Made by a program: the position numbers and the translations under genes. Positions 36,060 to 44,773 of a stretch of 64,000 nucleotides of DNA are shown here, piece after piece. Below the pieces are notes generated by a model that was given only the letters and a program-made list of their open reading frames with translations, was not told where the DNA came from and made no database searches. Source of the DNA: Chthoniobacteraceae bacterium (GTDB taxonomy: Bacteria > Verrucomicrobiota > Verrucomicrobiia > Chthoniobacterales > Chthoniobacteraceae); assembly GCA_947449735.1 (NCBI GenBank), contig CANFTB010000011.1, positions 1 through 64,000 on the forward strand, in the 5' to 3' direction. Position 1 is the first letter of the stretch; the number at the start of each line of letters is the position of its first letter.

Positions 36060-38036
36060 TCAGTCCGAGGCGCGCATCCGCTGCGGAAATGCGTTCGCAT
36101 GATAGGCGGCGACCAGCCTCTCCAAAGTGCCGGCGATCTGCCTCAACTCAGCCCCGCGCTGGCTGTCGGCAATCCGTTTGGGAACATCCCACATCCGCAC
36201 GGGCGTGACAGTCGGAATGATGTCGCTGCCCGTGGAGATGGCGGCCTCCACCGACTCAAAGTGGTGATGCATCGCCAGCGATGTACCGTGGGGTTCTATT
36301 AAAAGCGTGAAGCCGTGGTCGCCATAAGCCTCCGAAAAAGCACCGTCGATCGTGATCGCCTTTCCGCAACGTTTCAGCGGCGACTCCCCCTTCTCGAGTT
36401 GCACAGGAACGTGCCCGTTGACCACGAGCCCAACCTCCTTGTCCATGCCGAACTCAGCAAGGATCTTCTCGCAGAACCAGGCCTCGTGAATCAGCGCAAA
36501 GTACGGGTTTTTTGTCTCATGGTGCGTCTCGGAGGCTTCTAAAAAATCCCGTTCAAACGTCGTAATCCGGTCCTTTCCAAACAATGGAGAACGCGGCCCG
36601 CTCCACAAGTACCAAAGCGTATCGAGGGAATCCTGCTCCCGTGTCTCAAGGACCTCGTAAACCATCATCTCAATGGCGTCCATCATCGACCTTCCCGACA
36701 CACTCCGTCCTCCAACCACCATCGGGAGAAACTCCCCGCTTTCATCCACGGGAAGACAGCCGTGAAAAATCAGGTTCTCTTCGCGCCTCAAATACATCGC
36801 CCCGTTCGCAACCATCCAGCGCATCTGGTTCCAAAGAGGCTTGCTCGCCAAAAACGAGTCCCGGATCCGCGCAAGGCAATGCTTCTCGTCCTCCGACAAT
36901 TCATATGGCGACGATGGGTCAACCGTCGGCAGGTGGCTGTCCTTCAATGGATACCGCACGCCGTCCATCAGAATCCCCCCGTCCGCATCGATCCGATGCA
37001 GCAGGCAGCGCCCCTCCATCTCCCACTCGGGATGGCGCCGGATCATCTGACCCTCGAGCTTGAACTGCATGATCGCCGCCGCCTTGTGCATACGCGCAAT
37101 CATCGCCTTCTCCCGCATTCCCCCCGCCTTGGGTTGAAAGCACTCCGCGTGGTCATCTGCATACACCTTCCGCACAAGCGCCTCCAGAGGCTGTAAAGGA
37201 ATGCCGTACCCCTCCTCCAGCTGGGAAAGACGCCGGTACCGCAGCGATATCCGGAGAACGTGGCAGATCAACGCCTCGTGCCCGAGGCACGCCCCGAGCC
37301 ACGCCATATCGTGGTTTCCCCAGATGAAGGAAACCTTCGGCTGCTGCATCAAGTAATCCACCACCTTGTCTCCACGGGGGCCCCTGTCCCAGCAATCGCC
37401 CGCGAGCACAAGCTCCCCCACCGCCAGATTGCGAATCACGCGGCCGGTGAGATGAATCACGTGGAGCATCCGGCCCCGGCGCACGAGTTCGTTGACGATC
37501 GCCTCCACATAACTGCGGTCCCGTTCCGCCGAGGGCGAATGCAGGATCTCCGCAAACAGGTCGTGAAACTCCCCCGGGAAGACCCGGTGCACGTCCTTCA
37601 AACTGTGCCTCGCCGCGAGCTCGCGGACCACTTCGAACAAATAACCCAGCGTGCGCAACGCATAGTCCCGCTGCTGCTCCGCTGTTTTGAGCGAGTCGTG
37701 CAGACGCCCCACCACCTCCGCCGGGTAGAAAATCAGCGTGATCAACTCGTCAAACTCGCCGGCAGAAACCTTCTTCCGGAGCAGGCGCTCCACCAGAGGC
37801 CGCAGTGTTCCCGATGCATTGTTGATCACATGCCGGAGCTTCCTGTACTCGCCATGGACGTCGCTGATCACATGAATTGTCGGCATCGGCAGCGTGAGCT
37901 CAGCGGCGATGCGCGCCATCTCCGCGGTTGCGCTGTCCACGGTTGGAAAGTCGCGGGACAGCGCCTTGAGTCCGACAAGATCCTGGCCCCTCCGGTCCAA
38001 GCCGTGGGGATGTGTGACTTCAAATGGGGTGGCCAT
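36060..38036 (-). CDS. fbp: Class III (Firmicute-type) fructose-1,6-bisphosphatase
   Basis: 658 aa, the long class III form, which has a calcineurin-like metallophosphatase core. Metal-binding motifs are ISDVHGEY (Asp59, His61), LAGDCWDRGP and WGNHDMAW; a later VNGHVPVQ supplies further ligands. It dephosphorylates fructose-1,6-bisphosphate in gluconeogenesis. It stands alone, convergent with the SASA-GH16 gene, so no neighbour sheds light on regulation. Confidence 0.95.
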   Translation of the reverse strand: MATPFEVTHPHGLDRRGQDLVGLKALSRDFPTVDSATAEMARIAAELTLPMPTIHVISDVHGEYRKLRHVINNASGTLRPLVERLLRKKVSAGEFDELITLIFYPAEVVGRLHDSLKTAEQQRDYALRTLGYLFEVVRELAARHSLKDVHRVFPGEFHDLFAEILHSPSAERDRSYVEAIVNELVRRGRMLHVIHLTGRVIRNLAVGELVLAGDCWDRGPRGDKVVDYLMQQPKVSFIWGNHDMAWLGACLGHEALICHVLRISLRYRRLSQLEEGYGIPLQPLEALVRKVYADDHAECFQPKAGGMREKAMIARMHKAAAIMQFKLEGQMIRRHPEWEMEGRCLLHRIDADGGILMDGVRYPLKDSHLPTVDPSSPYELSEDEKHCLARIRDSFLASKPLWNQMRWMVANGAMYLRREENLIFHGCLPVDESGEFLPMVVGGRSVSGRSMMDAIEMMVYEVLETREQDSLDTLWYLWSGPRSPLFGKDRITTFERDFLEASETHHETKNPYFALIHEAWFCEKILAEFGMDKEVGLVVNGHVPVQLEKGESPLKRCGKAITIDGAFSEAYGDHGFTLLIEPHGTSLAMHHHFESVEAAISTGSDIIPTVTPVRMWDVPKRIADSQRGAELRQIAGTLERLVAAYHANAFPQRMRASD

Positions 38037-38110
38037 TCCCTCCTTTTAGCCGCCCCTCAAAAAAGCACCAGCCTCCCATCGACCGCCACCTCGCCCCGGC
38101 GCAAGCCCCC

Positions 38111-38854
38111 CTAGCGCGAACCCTTTTCAAAAAAGGCTCTCACCCGCGCGCCAAACAGCCTGTAACCCTCTGCATTGAAATGAAGCATGTCCTTTCCAAA
38201 AAGCTCGGCACGCGGCCGGCCGTCGGCGCCGAGCGAAACATCGTAAGCATCGATGTACTTCATCCAGTCGAAACCTTTGGCGTACTCCCGGACGGCCAGG
38301 TTCAACGCCCTCGTTTGCTCATCCTCGCTCCAGCGCGACACGCTCGGAGACAACGCGATGTAAACCAGCTCGGTCTTGGGCAGCGCCGAATGCACTTTTT
38401 CCGCAAGCGCTTTGAAATCAGCAAAAACCTGCTCCACGGACTTCCCCGAATGAAGGTCGTTTCCGCCAGAGCGCACCACGACAACACTCGGGTCGCAAGG
38501 GAGCACCAGACGGTCGACGTAGTGCACCAGGTCAGATATCTGCGAACCGCCGAAGCCCCTGTTCAAGGCAGTGACAGACGGCAGATCCTCCGAGAGCGTC
38601 TTCCATAGTCTTATGGTCGACGAGCCAGTAAATACCACGGCTCCCTTGGGCGGCGGATTGACGCGGTCCTTCGCCTCGAAGGCTGCGATATCAGCCTCCC
38701 AGCGTTCCGGACCTCGAACGGAGTCAGCCGCAAAACACACGGAAGACACAGCGCACAAGGCCACTCCGATGACTGTTAGAACCCATCGAATGCGCCCCGA
38801 AAGTGTTAATTTCGAAATACTACGCGCCGTTGAAAGGGGGGACGGTGTTGTCAT
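38111..38854 (-). CDS. Secreted SGNH/GDSL-family hydrolase
   Basis: 247 aa with an N-terminal hydrophobic segment (about 22-43) ending FAADS, so exported. Block I is VVFTGSSTIRLW (Ser79 in the GDS position), block II NRGFGGSQISD, block III VVVRSGGNDLHSG and block V DMLHFNAEGY. All four SGNH residues are present. Members deacylate sugars or lipids; substrate unknown. Its start lies 24 bp after the stop of the NHL-repeat gene on the same strand, so the two are probably cotranscribed. Confidence 0.88.
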   Translation of the reverse strand: MTTPSPLSTARSISKLTLSGRIRWVLTVIGVALCAVSSVCFAADSVRGPERWEADIAAFEAKDRVNPPPKGAVVFTGSSTIRLWKTLSEDLPSVTALNRGFGGSQISDLVHYVDRLVLPCDPSVVVVRSGGNDLHSGKSVEQVFADFKALAEKVHSALPKTELVYIALSPSVSRWSEDEQTRALNLAVREYAKGFDWMKYIDAYDVSLGADGRPRAELFGKDMLHFNAEGYRLFGARVRAFFEKGSR

Positions 38855-38878
38855 TTGGGGGGGGCGGGTTGAAGTTGC

Positions 38879-39907
38879 TTAGTTGATTACCCTCTTGTAA
38901 CGCTGAACGCGGCGGGCAGTCAGAACGAAACCCACGTACACGCTCTTGCCACCGTCTCCAATGGCGAGACCGTGAGGCCATTCGAAGTCCTCCGTCGTCT
39001 CTGCCGGCCTGGTGGCAAACGAGTCCTGCAACTCGCCCTTCTTGTTGAAGCGACGCACAATTCCCTTCGCCGCACTCAAATTTGAGAGCACATAAACCGA
39101 GCCGGCGTGGTACCGAACACACAGCGGACGTCCGACCTTGCTCCAAGTCGCAATAAGTTCCCCCTCGGCGCTCAACACCTGCACCCAGTGGTTAGACATA
39201 TCGGCGACGTAGACACGGTCTTCATCGTCGACGGCCATGCTGTGGGGGGTATGCAGCTGCACTGTCTCCTCGCCCCTTGCGCCCCAGTCCCCGATCCTCT
39301 GGCCGTCGGAATCAAATCGCACTCCCCGTCGGCTGATCGCCCCATCGGCAACAATGAACGATCCGTCAGAAAACACAGCAACGTCCGTGGGCATCTCCAG
39401 AGGAGTGTCTTTGGTCCCCAACTCGAGCATCTTCACCCCGTCCGGATTGAACTTGAACACCCGTTTCAAGCCCGAGTCCGCCACCCAAAAATTGCCTGCC
39501 CCGTCCACACTGATCTGGTGCGGCTGAAAAAACACGTTCGCGCCCCATGTCCGCAGGATGCGACCGCTTTTCGGATCCACGACAAACACCGCCGGCCGCT
39601 TGATGAACTTCCGCTGAAAGCCTTTCTGCGGATCCCCATGGTTCTCGCCGTGGGAAAGCACCACCACATTCCCATCCTTCGCCACAGCGACGCCGCTCAT
39701 CTGGAACTTTTCAGGATACAGATCTGGGGTGAACACCGGCCAAGACGGATCCAACAGATGACTGTTGACCACCGGAGTTGCAGGAGCAACTGGCGCGACC
39801 GCGGACTGCTTTTCCGCTCCAAAAGTCAGCGCAGGCGACAGCCCAAGCGTTCCCGCAGCTGCGGAAAAGCCACTGATAAACTGACGTCTGCTCAAAACCT
39901 CTTTCAT
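38879..39907 (-). CDS. Tat-exported NHL-repeat (six-bladed propeller) protein
   Basis: About 342 aa from ATG 39907. The twin-arginine signal is SRRQFISGFSAAAG. Propeller blades of the NHL or peptidyl-amidating lyase type are visible: GVAVAKDGNVVVLSHG, ISVDGAGNFWVADSGLKRVFKFNPDG, DVAVFSDGSFIVADG, and MAVDDEDRVYVADMSNHWVQ. No catalytic residues are recognisable, so it is probably a binding protein, with an enzymatic role possible. It is followed at once by an SGNH hydrolase and preceded by a sulfatase, which places it in a carbohydrate-handling context. Confidence 0.83.
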   Translation of the reverse strand: MKEVLSRRQFISGFSAAAGTLGLSPALTFGAEKQSAVAPVAPATPVVNSHLLDPSWPVFTPDLYPEKFQMSGVAVAKDGNVVVLSHGENHGDPQKGFQRKFIKRPAVFVVDPKSGRILRTWGANVFFQPHQISVDGAGNFWVADSGLKRVFKFNPDGVKMLELGTKDTPLEMPTDVAVFSDGSFIVADGAISRRGVRFDSDGQRIGDWGARGEETVQLHTPHSMAVDDEDRVYVADMSNHWVQVLSAEGELIATWSKVGRPLCVRYHAGSVYVLSNLSAAKGIVRRFNKKGELQDSFATRPAETTEDFEWPHGLAIGDGGKSVYVGFVLTARRVQRYKRVIN

Positions 39908-40033
39908 TTCAGATATGTTAACGCCGAACGCAAGGTTTCCACCAACAATCGATCTATTCAGCACAAAAGACTTTTGAAGAGCATTTTAAGCAGAACCCGG
40001 CCACGGCCCGGCCGTCGTCGCCCCCGCCCTTAG

Positions 40034-41485
40034 CTACTGCAACCGTCCCGGCGGACGACTGCCCGTCGCGGAGCGCCCCGACAAGTCATCGCCCAAATCG
40101 GCACGCGCTTTTTCAGCCAATGCCTCCAAGCGCTCCACGATCTTGGGATGCTCATTGGCAACGTCCCGCTCCTCGCCGCGATCCTCCCTCAAATTGTACA
40201 GCGCCCGGCCAGCCTTAAGCTGACGGTACTTGCCTGGCAACCCGTCCAGCCCGGGTTCGGATCCCTCCATGGAACGCGAAGTATGAGCGAACATCAGCTT
40301 CCAGTCCCCCTGCCGCACCGCCTGCAAATCATTGCGGTTGTAATAGTGGTAGTAGCCCTCATGCGGATTCGAGGAGCCCGCCTCCCCGGAAATCAACGGC
40401 CAGACGTCCATTCCATCAATCCGGTGCGACGGGAGGTCCGCCCCCAGCAGCCGCGCGAGAGTGGGAAACACGTCTATCGTCATCAACGGAACTTCACAGA
40501 CTGAATCCGCGGGAATCTTTCCGGGCCACTTCATGATACACGGCACGCGGTGGCCTCCCTCAAAGCTGGTTCCCTTGCCCTCCCTGAAGCCGCCGGACGA
40601 ACCTGCATGGTTTCCGTAAGAAAGCCACGGCCCGTTGTCGGAGGAGAAAATCACGAGCGTATTGTCCTCCAGCCCATTGCGCTTCAACGCCGAGAGAATC
40701 TCGCCGACAGCCCAGTCGATCTCCATGATCACGTCCCCGTAAAGTCCGGCCCCTGACTTACCCTTGAACTTGGCGCTCACATGCAAGGGCACGTGGGGCA
40801 TGTTCGGCGCAAGATAGAAGAAGAAAGGCCGGTCCTTGTTCCTTTCGATAAAACGCACTCCGCGCTCCGCGTATTGCGTCGTCAACTGCTCCTGGTCCGC
40901 GGGCTGGAGGTCCTCTTTCACCACTTTGCTGCCTTCGATTAGAGGCAGAGGGGGATAGCCCCCCTGTTTCATCTCTGGGTGGCGCGGCCACATGTCGTTT
41001 GAATAGGGCAGGCCAAAATACTCGTCAAACCCGTGCTGAAGGGGAAGGACTTCGGGCCTGTCCCCCAGATGCCACTTGCCAGCCATCCCCGTGGCATAGC
41101 CGCTCTTTTTAAAAAGCTTCGCAAGCGTCACCTCGCTGGTGCTCAGCGCAATCTTTGCCCCCGGCCCGAGTGCGCCCGAGAGTCCAATGCGGTTTGGGTA
41201 GCAACCGGTCAACAATGCCGCACGGGATGCGCTGCAAACAGCCTGCGCAACGTGGAAGTCAGTAAACCGCCGCCCTTCGCGCGCAAGCCGGTCCAGATTT
41301 GGAGTGCCGTATCCCTTCGCACCAAAGACCCCGACGTCACCGTATCCCTGGTCATCCGTGAAGATCAGAACCACATTGGGCGGGCGGGTTGCCGGGGCGG
41401 CAGTCAGAGCCTGCGCAGCGAAAAGGAGCGCAAAAACAGACACGGTAACAAGTGCGGGAATGCGAACAGGGGTGGCGGCGTGCAT
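40034..41485 (-). CDS. Secreted arylsulfatase-type sulfatase
   Basis: 483 aa with a signal peptide ending near LTAAP. The sulfatase fold begins PNVVLIFTDDQGYGDVGVFG. The formylglycine motif is CSASR (Cys84); Ala replaces the more common Pro at the third position, a variant accepted in several sulfatases. GKWHLGDRP and SSDNGPW are further active-site segments. The C-terminus (NLREDRGEERDVANEHP) is also typical. It differs from the sulfatase at 20566 in lacking a C-terminal beta sandwich. The NHL-repeat gene begins 126 bp downstream. Confidence 0.94.
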   Translation of the reverse strand: MHAATPVRIPALVTVSVFALLFAAQALTAAPATRPPNVVLIFTDDQGYGDVGVFGAKGYGTPNLDRLAREGRRFTDFHVAQAVCSASRAALLTGCYPNRIGLSGALGPGAKIALSTSEVTLAKLFKKSGYATGMAGKWHLGDRPEVLPLQHGFDEYFGLPYSNDMWPRHPEMKQGGYPPLPLIEGSKVVKEDLQPADQEQLTTQYAERGVRFIERNKDRPFFFYLAPNMPHVPLHVSAKFKGKSGAGLYGDVIMEIDWAVGEILSALKRNGLEDNTLVIFSSDNGPWLSYGNHAGSSGGFREGKGTSFEGGHRVPCIMKWPGKIPADSVCEVPLMTIDVFPTLARLLGADLPSHRIDGMDVWPLISGEAGSSNPHEGYYHYYNRNDLQAVRQGDWKLMFAHTSRSMEGSEPGLDGLPGKYRQLKAGRALYNLREDRGEERDVANEHPKIVERLEALAEKARADLGDDLSGRSATGSRPPGRLQ

Positions 41486-41577
41486 ACCCCCCAGATTCAG
41501 ACAGATTCCCAGTCTGTTGAAAATCTACATTCCACATGAGTGCGCACGCCCGTGCAGCATCCCCGCGTCCGGAGTTC

Positions 41578-41595
41578 AGCCCTTTAACAAGGGCT
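41578..41595. repeat. Short perfect hairpin in divergent intergenic region
   Basis: AGCCCTT and AAGGGCT flank a 4-base loop (TAAC) in the 272-bp gap between the divergent sulfatase and yaeQ genes. No T-run follows on either strand. It could be an operator or mRNA leader structure. I see no gene in the rest of this gap. Confidence 0.45.
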
Positions 41596-41757
41596 ACCCC
41601 TCTAATCGGAAACACGTACAAAATCGATTATGCAAAGGAGATGGACGCCCGCGCCGTAAGGGGCGAAAGTTTCATCTTCCTCCGCGCTTCCGCGTCTCAG
41701 CGTGGCTCTCCTTTTTTAAACCCCAACGCTCCCTCGCAATCCAAGGCCCAACCACTC

Positions 41758-42306
41758 ATGGCGCTCAAAGCCACCATATTCAAAGCAACAATCGAGATCT
41801 CAAACCTCGACACTCACCTTTACCGGACGCAAAGCGTTGTAATAGGCCAGCATCCTTCTGAAACCAACGAACGCCTCATGAACCGGATGCTGGCGTTCGC
41901 ATTGAACATGCCGCCCAATGACGACCATGGTGCGCTCGATTTTGCCAAGGACATGTGGGAAGCGGACGAGCCGGCACTGTGGCAGAAAGATCTCACAGGC
42001 AGCCTCGTCCACTGGATCGAAGTCGGCCAGCCTGACGAAAAACGCATCCTCCGCGTCTGCGCCCGCTCCCAGAGAGTCAGCATCTACAGTTCCGGGCCGG
42101 CCGTCTGGTGGAACGCTCTCGCGAACAAACTCACCAGAGCGCGCAACCTTACCGTCTGGCAAATCCCCCCGGCGCAAAGCGAGGAGCTGGCAACGCTCGC
42201 ACAGCGCACCATGAACCTTCAGGTGACTGTCCAGGATGGCACCATTTACGTAAGTAACGACCAGCGATCGGTGGAGGTGGCCCTCGAAAAGCTTTACGGG
42301 GAATGA
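41758..42306 (+). CDS. yaeQ: YaeQ family protein
   Basis: About 182 aa from the ATG at 41758 (MALKATIFKATIEIS). YaeQ has a PD-(D/E)XK-nuclease-like fold; its biochemical role is not settled. Recognisable features are NLDTHLYRTQSVVIGQHPSE (split here), NERLMNRMLAFALN, LWQKDLTGSLVHWIEVGQPDEKRI and the C-terminal VSNDQRSVEVAL. The size is normal. Longer in-frame extensions upstream are not conserved. nagA follows 98 bp downstream on the same strand. Confidence 0.9.
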   Translation: MALKATIFKATIEISNLDTHLYRTQSVVIGQHPSETNERLMNRMLAFALNMPPNDDHGALDFAKDMWEADEPALWQKDLTGSLVHWIEVGQPDEKRILRVCARSQRVSIYSSGPAVWWNALANKLTRARNLTVWQIPPAQSEELATLAQRTMNLQVTVQDGTIYVSNDQRSVEVALEKLYGE

Positions 42307-42404
42307 CCTCCTAAACAACAGTGCGTGCCCGTTGTGGAAAAAATCCAACCGCAGGCACCACATTTCGCCTTCCGACACCCGTCACAGCCGCTAAAATCTC
42401 AGAA

Positions 42405-43562
42405 ATGTTATTCCGGAACGCACGACTTCTCTTCCAAGACCGCATCCTTCCCTCCGGCTCATTGCGCGTGGCGGACGGTCTCATTTCCGAAGTCGGCCCG
42501 CACATCCAGGCACAACCGGGTGAGGCCGTGATGGACCTCGCCGGGAAGTTTTTGGCACCCGGTTTCATCGACGTGCACATCCACGGCGGCCTCCGCAGGG
42601 ATACCATGGAAGCTTCACCGGAGGCCTTCGCTGCGATCTGCCAGTTTCACGCAACGGGCGGGACCACAGCGCTCGCTCTCACCACGGTCACCGCTCCAGC
42701 CGAAGACATCCAGTCGGTCCTGAATGCCGCCGAGAAAACGGATCCCAACGCCACCGGCGGCGCGCGCATCCTCGGCATCCACATCGAGGGGCCCTATTTC
42801 TCAAAGGAAAAACCGGGAGCCCACCCGCTGGATCTTATCCGACATCCAGACCCCGCCGAATACGAGCCCTGGCTGAGACACTCACATTTGATCACACAGA
42901 TGACCCTGGCGCCCGAACTTCCCGGCGCGCTGCCTCTCATTGAAGCCCTCGTGGCAAAAGGGATTCGGGCAAGCGGGGGCCACAGTGACGCCTGGGACGA
43001 AGAAGCGGCTGCCGGCTTCGCTCATGGAATGCGGCAGGTGACCCACACTTTCAACTGCATGTCCTCAGCCCGGCGCCGGGGTCCGTTCCGCGCCGCCGGC
43101 CTGCTCGAGTTTGCCATGGGAGAGAAGTACATCCTCTGCGAGCTCATCGCCGACGGCTTCCATGTCAGTCCGACCCTCATGCGCGCGCTTTACAGGGCGA
43201 AGGGGCGCGATGGAATTGCGCTCATCACCGATGCCGCCGCGGGCGCCGGACTGAAGCAGGGCGAAACTTTTGAGATTGGCGAAATCCACGGCGTCGTCGA
43301 CGGCGGCGTGGCGATGACGGCTGACAGGAGGGCTCTGTGTTCGAGCGTTGCGCGCATGAATGATCTGGTGCGCGTGATGGTGGAGCAGGTCGATGTCCCC
43401 CTTTGCGAGGCGGTGCAGATGGCAACGCTGAACCCGGCCAGGGCGCTCGGTCTGGAGGACAAAATCGGAGCGCTGGAGGCGGGGCTGCTCGCCGATCTGG
43501 TCGTCTTAAACGACGATCTAAGTGTCGAGATGACATTCGTCCAGGGCCAGAGGGTGTTTTAA
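42405..43562 (+). CDS. nagA: N-acetylglucosamine-6-phosphate deacetylase
   Basis: About 385 aa from ATG 42405. Amidohydrolase metal motif PGFIDVHIHGG has His58/His60. IHIEGPYFS provides the NagA-specific Glu, SGGHSDA and VTHTFNCMS carry further ligands, and LITDAAAG holds the catalytic Asp. It converts GlcNAc-6-P to GlcN-6-P, feeding amino sugars from cell-wall or chitin turnover back to synthesis or glycolysis. The dipeptide epimerase that follows 71 bp later suggests peptidoglycan recycling. Confidence 0.95.
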   Translation: MLFRNARLLFQDRILPSGSLRVADGLISEVGPHIQAQPGEAVMDLAGKFLAPGFIDVHIHGGLRRDTMEASPEAFAAICQFHATGGTTALALTTVTAPAEDIQSVLNAAEKTDPNATGGARILGIHIEGPYFSKEKPGAHPLDLIRHPDPAEYEPWLRHSHLITQMTLAPELPGALPLIEALVAKGIRASGGHSDAWDEEAAAGFAHGMRQVTHTFNCMSSARRRGPFRAAGLLEFAMGEKYILCELIADGFHVSPTLMRALYRAKGRDGIALITDAAAGAGLKQGETFEIGEIHGVVDGGVAMTADRRALCSSVARMNDLVRVMVEQVDVPLCEAVQMATLNPARALGLEDKIGALEAGLLADLVVLNDDLSVEMTFVQGQRVF

Positions 43563-43633
43563 ATTTTCAGCGAGGAGCTGATGGAACAAATCGCAGGAGC
43601 CATTGGTTTGAGAGAGCACACCGCGATTTACCA

Positions 43634-44695
43634 ATGAGCGACGCCCCCGATAGCAATGCGCACGACGAAAACCTTGTCGTCGAGTTGCACACCCTCCGGC
43701 TGAGTCATCCCTTCCGCATCGCGCACGGAAGTTCGGACACACGACAGGTCCTGCGTGTCTCGCAGGCAAACGGCGTGGGCGAAGCTCCATTTGTTCCCTA
43801 TTACAACGACACACCCGAGGCTTCGCTGCAATGGCTGAGGCAATGGAAACCCAGCCCCCAATGGCATCCCGACGAAGTTGCCGGCGCGCCACGCCAAGCG
43901 CATCTGGCGCTTGATCTATTGTGGCACGACATCGCGGCAAAACAGCGGGCTGAACCTCTCTGGAAACACCTGAATTTACCGAACCCCAGCGGCCGGGCTG
44001 TGTGCAGGTCGCTGTCCATCCCGGACCACTTGGATGCATACGAGGAAACCGTGCAAAAGCTGTCCAGGCAGTTCGCGATTCTCAAACTCAAGCTGGGCAG
44101 CGGCAACGCCGACTTTGACGAGGCCATCGCGGCCAAAGCGCGGGAAGCCGCTCCCGACACCCTGCTTTTCGCGGATGCTAACGGAGGCTGGACGGTTGCG
44201 GAGTCGGCAAAGCTGATTCCAAGACTACTCCGCTTCGGAATCGCATTTGTAGAGCAACCCGTGCACCACAAGGAGGGCATCGAAGCTTGGAGAGAGCTGA
44301 AGTCCCTGTTGCCCTCATCCTCGATGCCGTTGTTTGCGGACGAGTCCGTCCAAGGCGCTGAAGACCTCACTGCACTTTCCGGGCTGATTCAGGGGGTGAA
44401 CATTAAGCTTCTCAAGTGCGGCGGCATCGCGAATGCACTTGGCCTTCTCGGGCGCGCCAAGGAGGCGGGATTGCAGACCATTCTCGGATGCATGATTGAG
44501 AGCAGCATCGGCACGACGGCGGCAGCCCATCTTGCCGCCCACATGGACTATATTGACCTCGACGGCCACCTCTATCTCGGAAACGACGACTACACAGGCT
44601 TGCAGTTTAATTCCAACGGCCGCTTACGTTTGCCCGAGCGTTCGGGGATCGGTGCGATCCCAATCACCCCGCCGCCCCCGCCCCAAGCCACGTGA
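43634..44695 (+). CDS. Dipeptide epimerase (L-Ala-D/L-Glu epimerase type), enolase superfamily
   Basis: About 353 aa from ATG 43634. Enolase-superfamily, muconate-lactonizing-like subgroup. The catalytic Lys pair is in ILKLKLG; metal ligands are in LFADANGGW (Asp), FVEQPV (Glu) and LFADESVQ (Asp); the second catalytic Lys is in NIKLLKCGG. The closing MIESSIGTTAAAHLA is typical of dipeptide epimerases, which act on L-Ala-D-Glu from murein peptides. The exact dipeptide specificity is not visible. It sits behind nagA on the same strand. Confidence 0.9.
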   Translation: MSDAPDSNAHDENLVVELHTLRLSHPFRIAHGSSDTRQVLRVSQANGVGEAPFVPYYNDTPEASLQWLRQWKPSPQWHPDEVAGAPRQAHLALDLLWHDIAAKQRAEPLWKHLNLPNPSGRAVCRSLSIPDHLDAYEETVQKLSRQFAILKLKLGSGNADFDEAIAAKAREAAPDTLLFADANGGWTVAESAKLIPRLLRFGIAFVEQPVHHKEGIEAWRELKSLLPSSSMPLFADESVQGAEDLTALSGLIQGVNIKLLKCGGIANALGLLGRAKEAGLQTILGCMIESSIGTTAAAHLAAHMDYIDLDGHLYLGNDDYTGLQFNSNGRLRLPERSGIGAIPITPPPPPQAT

Positions 44696-44773
44696 TCCCG
44701 CACCTGCAGGCTGCCACGCATCCAGTAAAAAGGCGGTGTGCCTCTACCAATTGTTTCCAATCAGATCTTTAGA

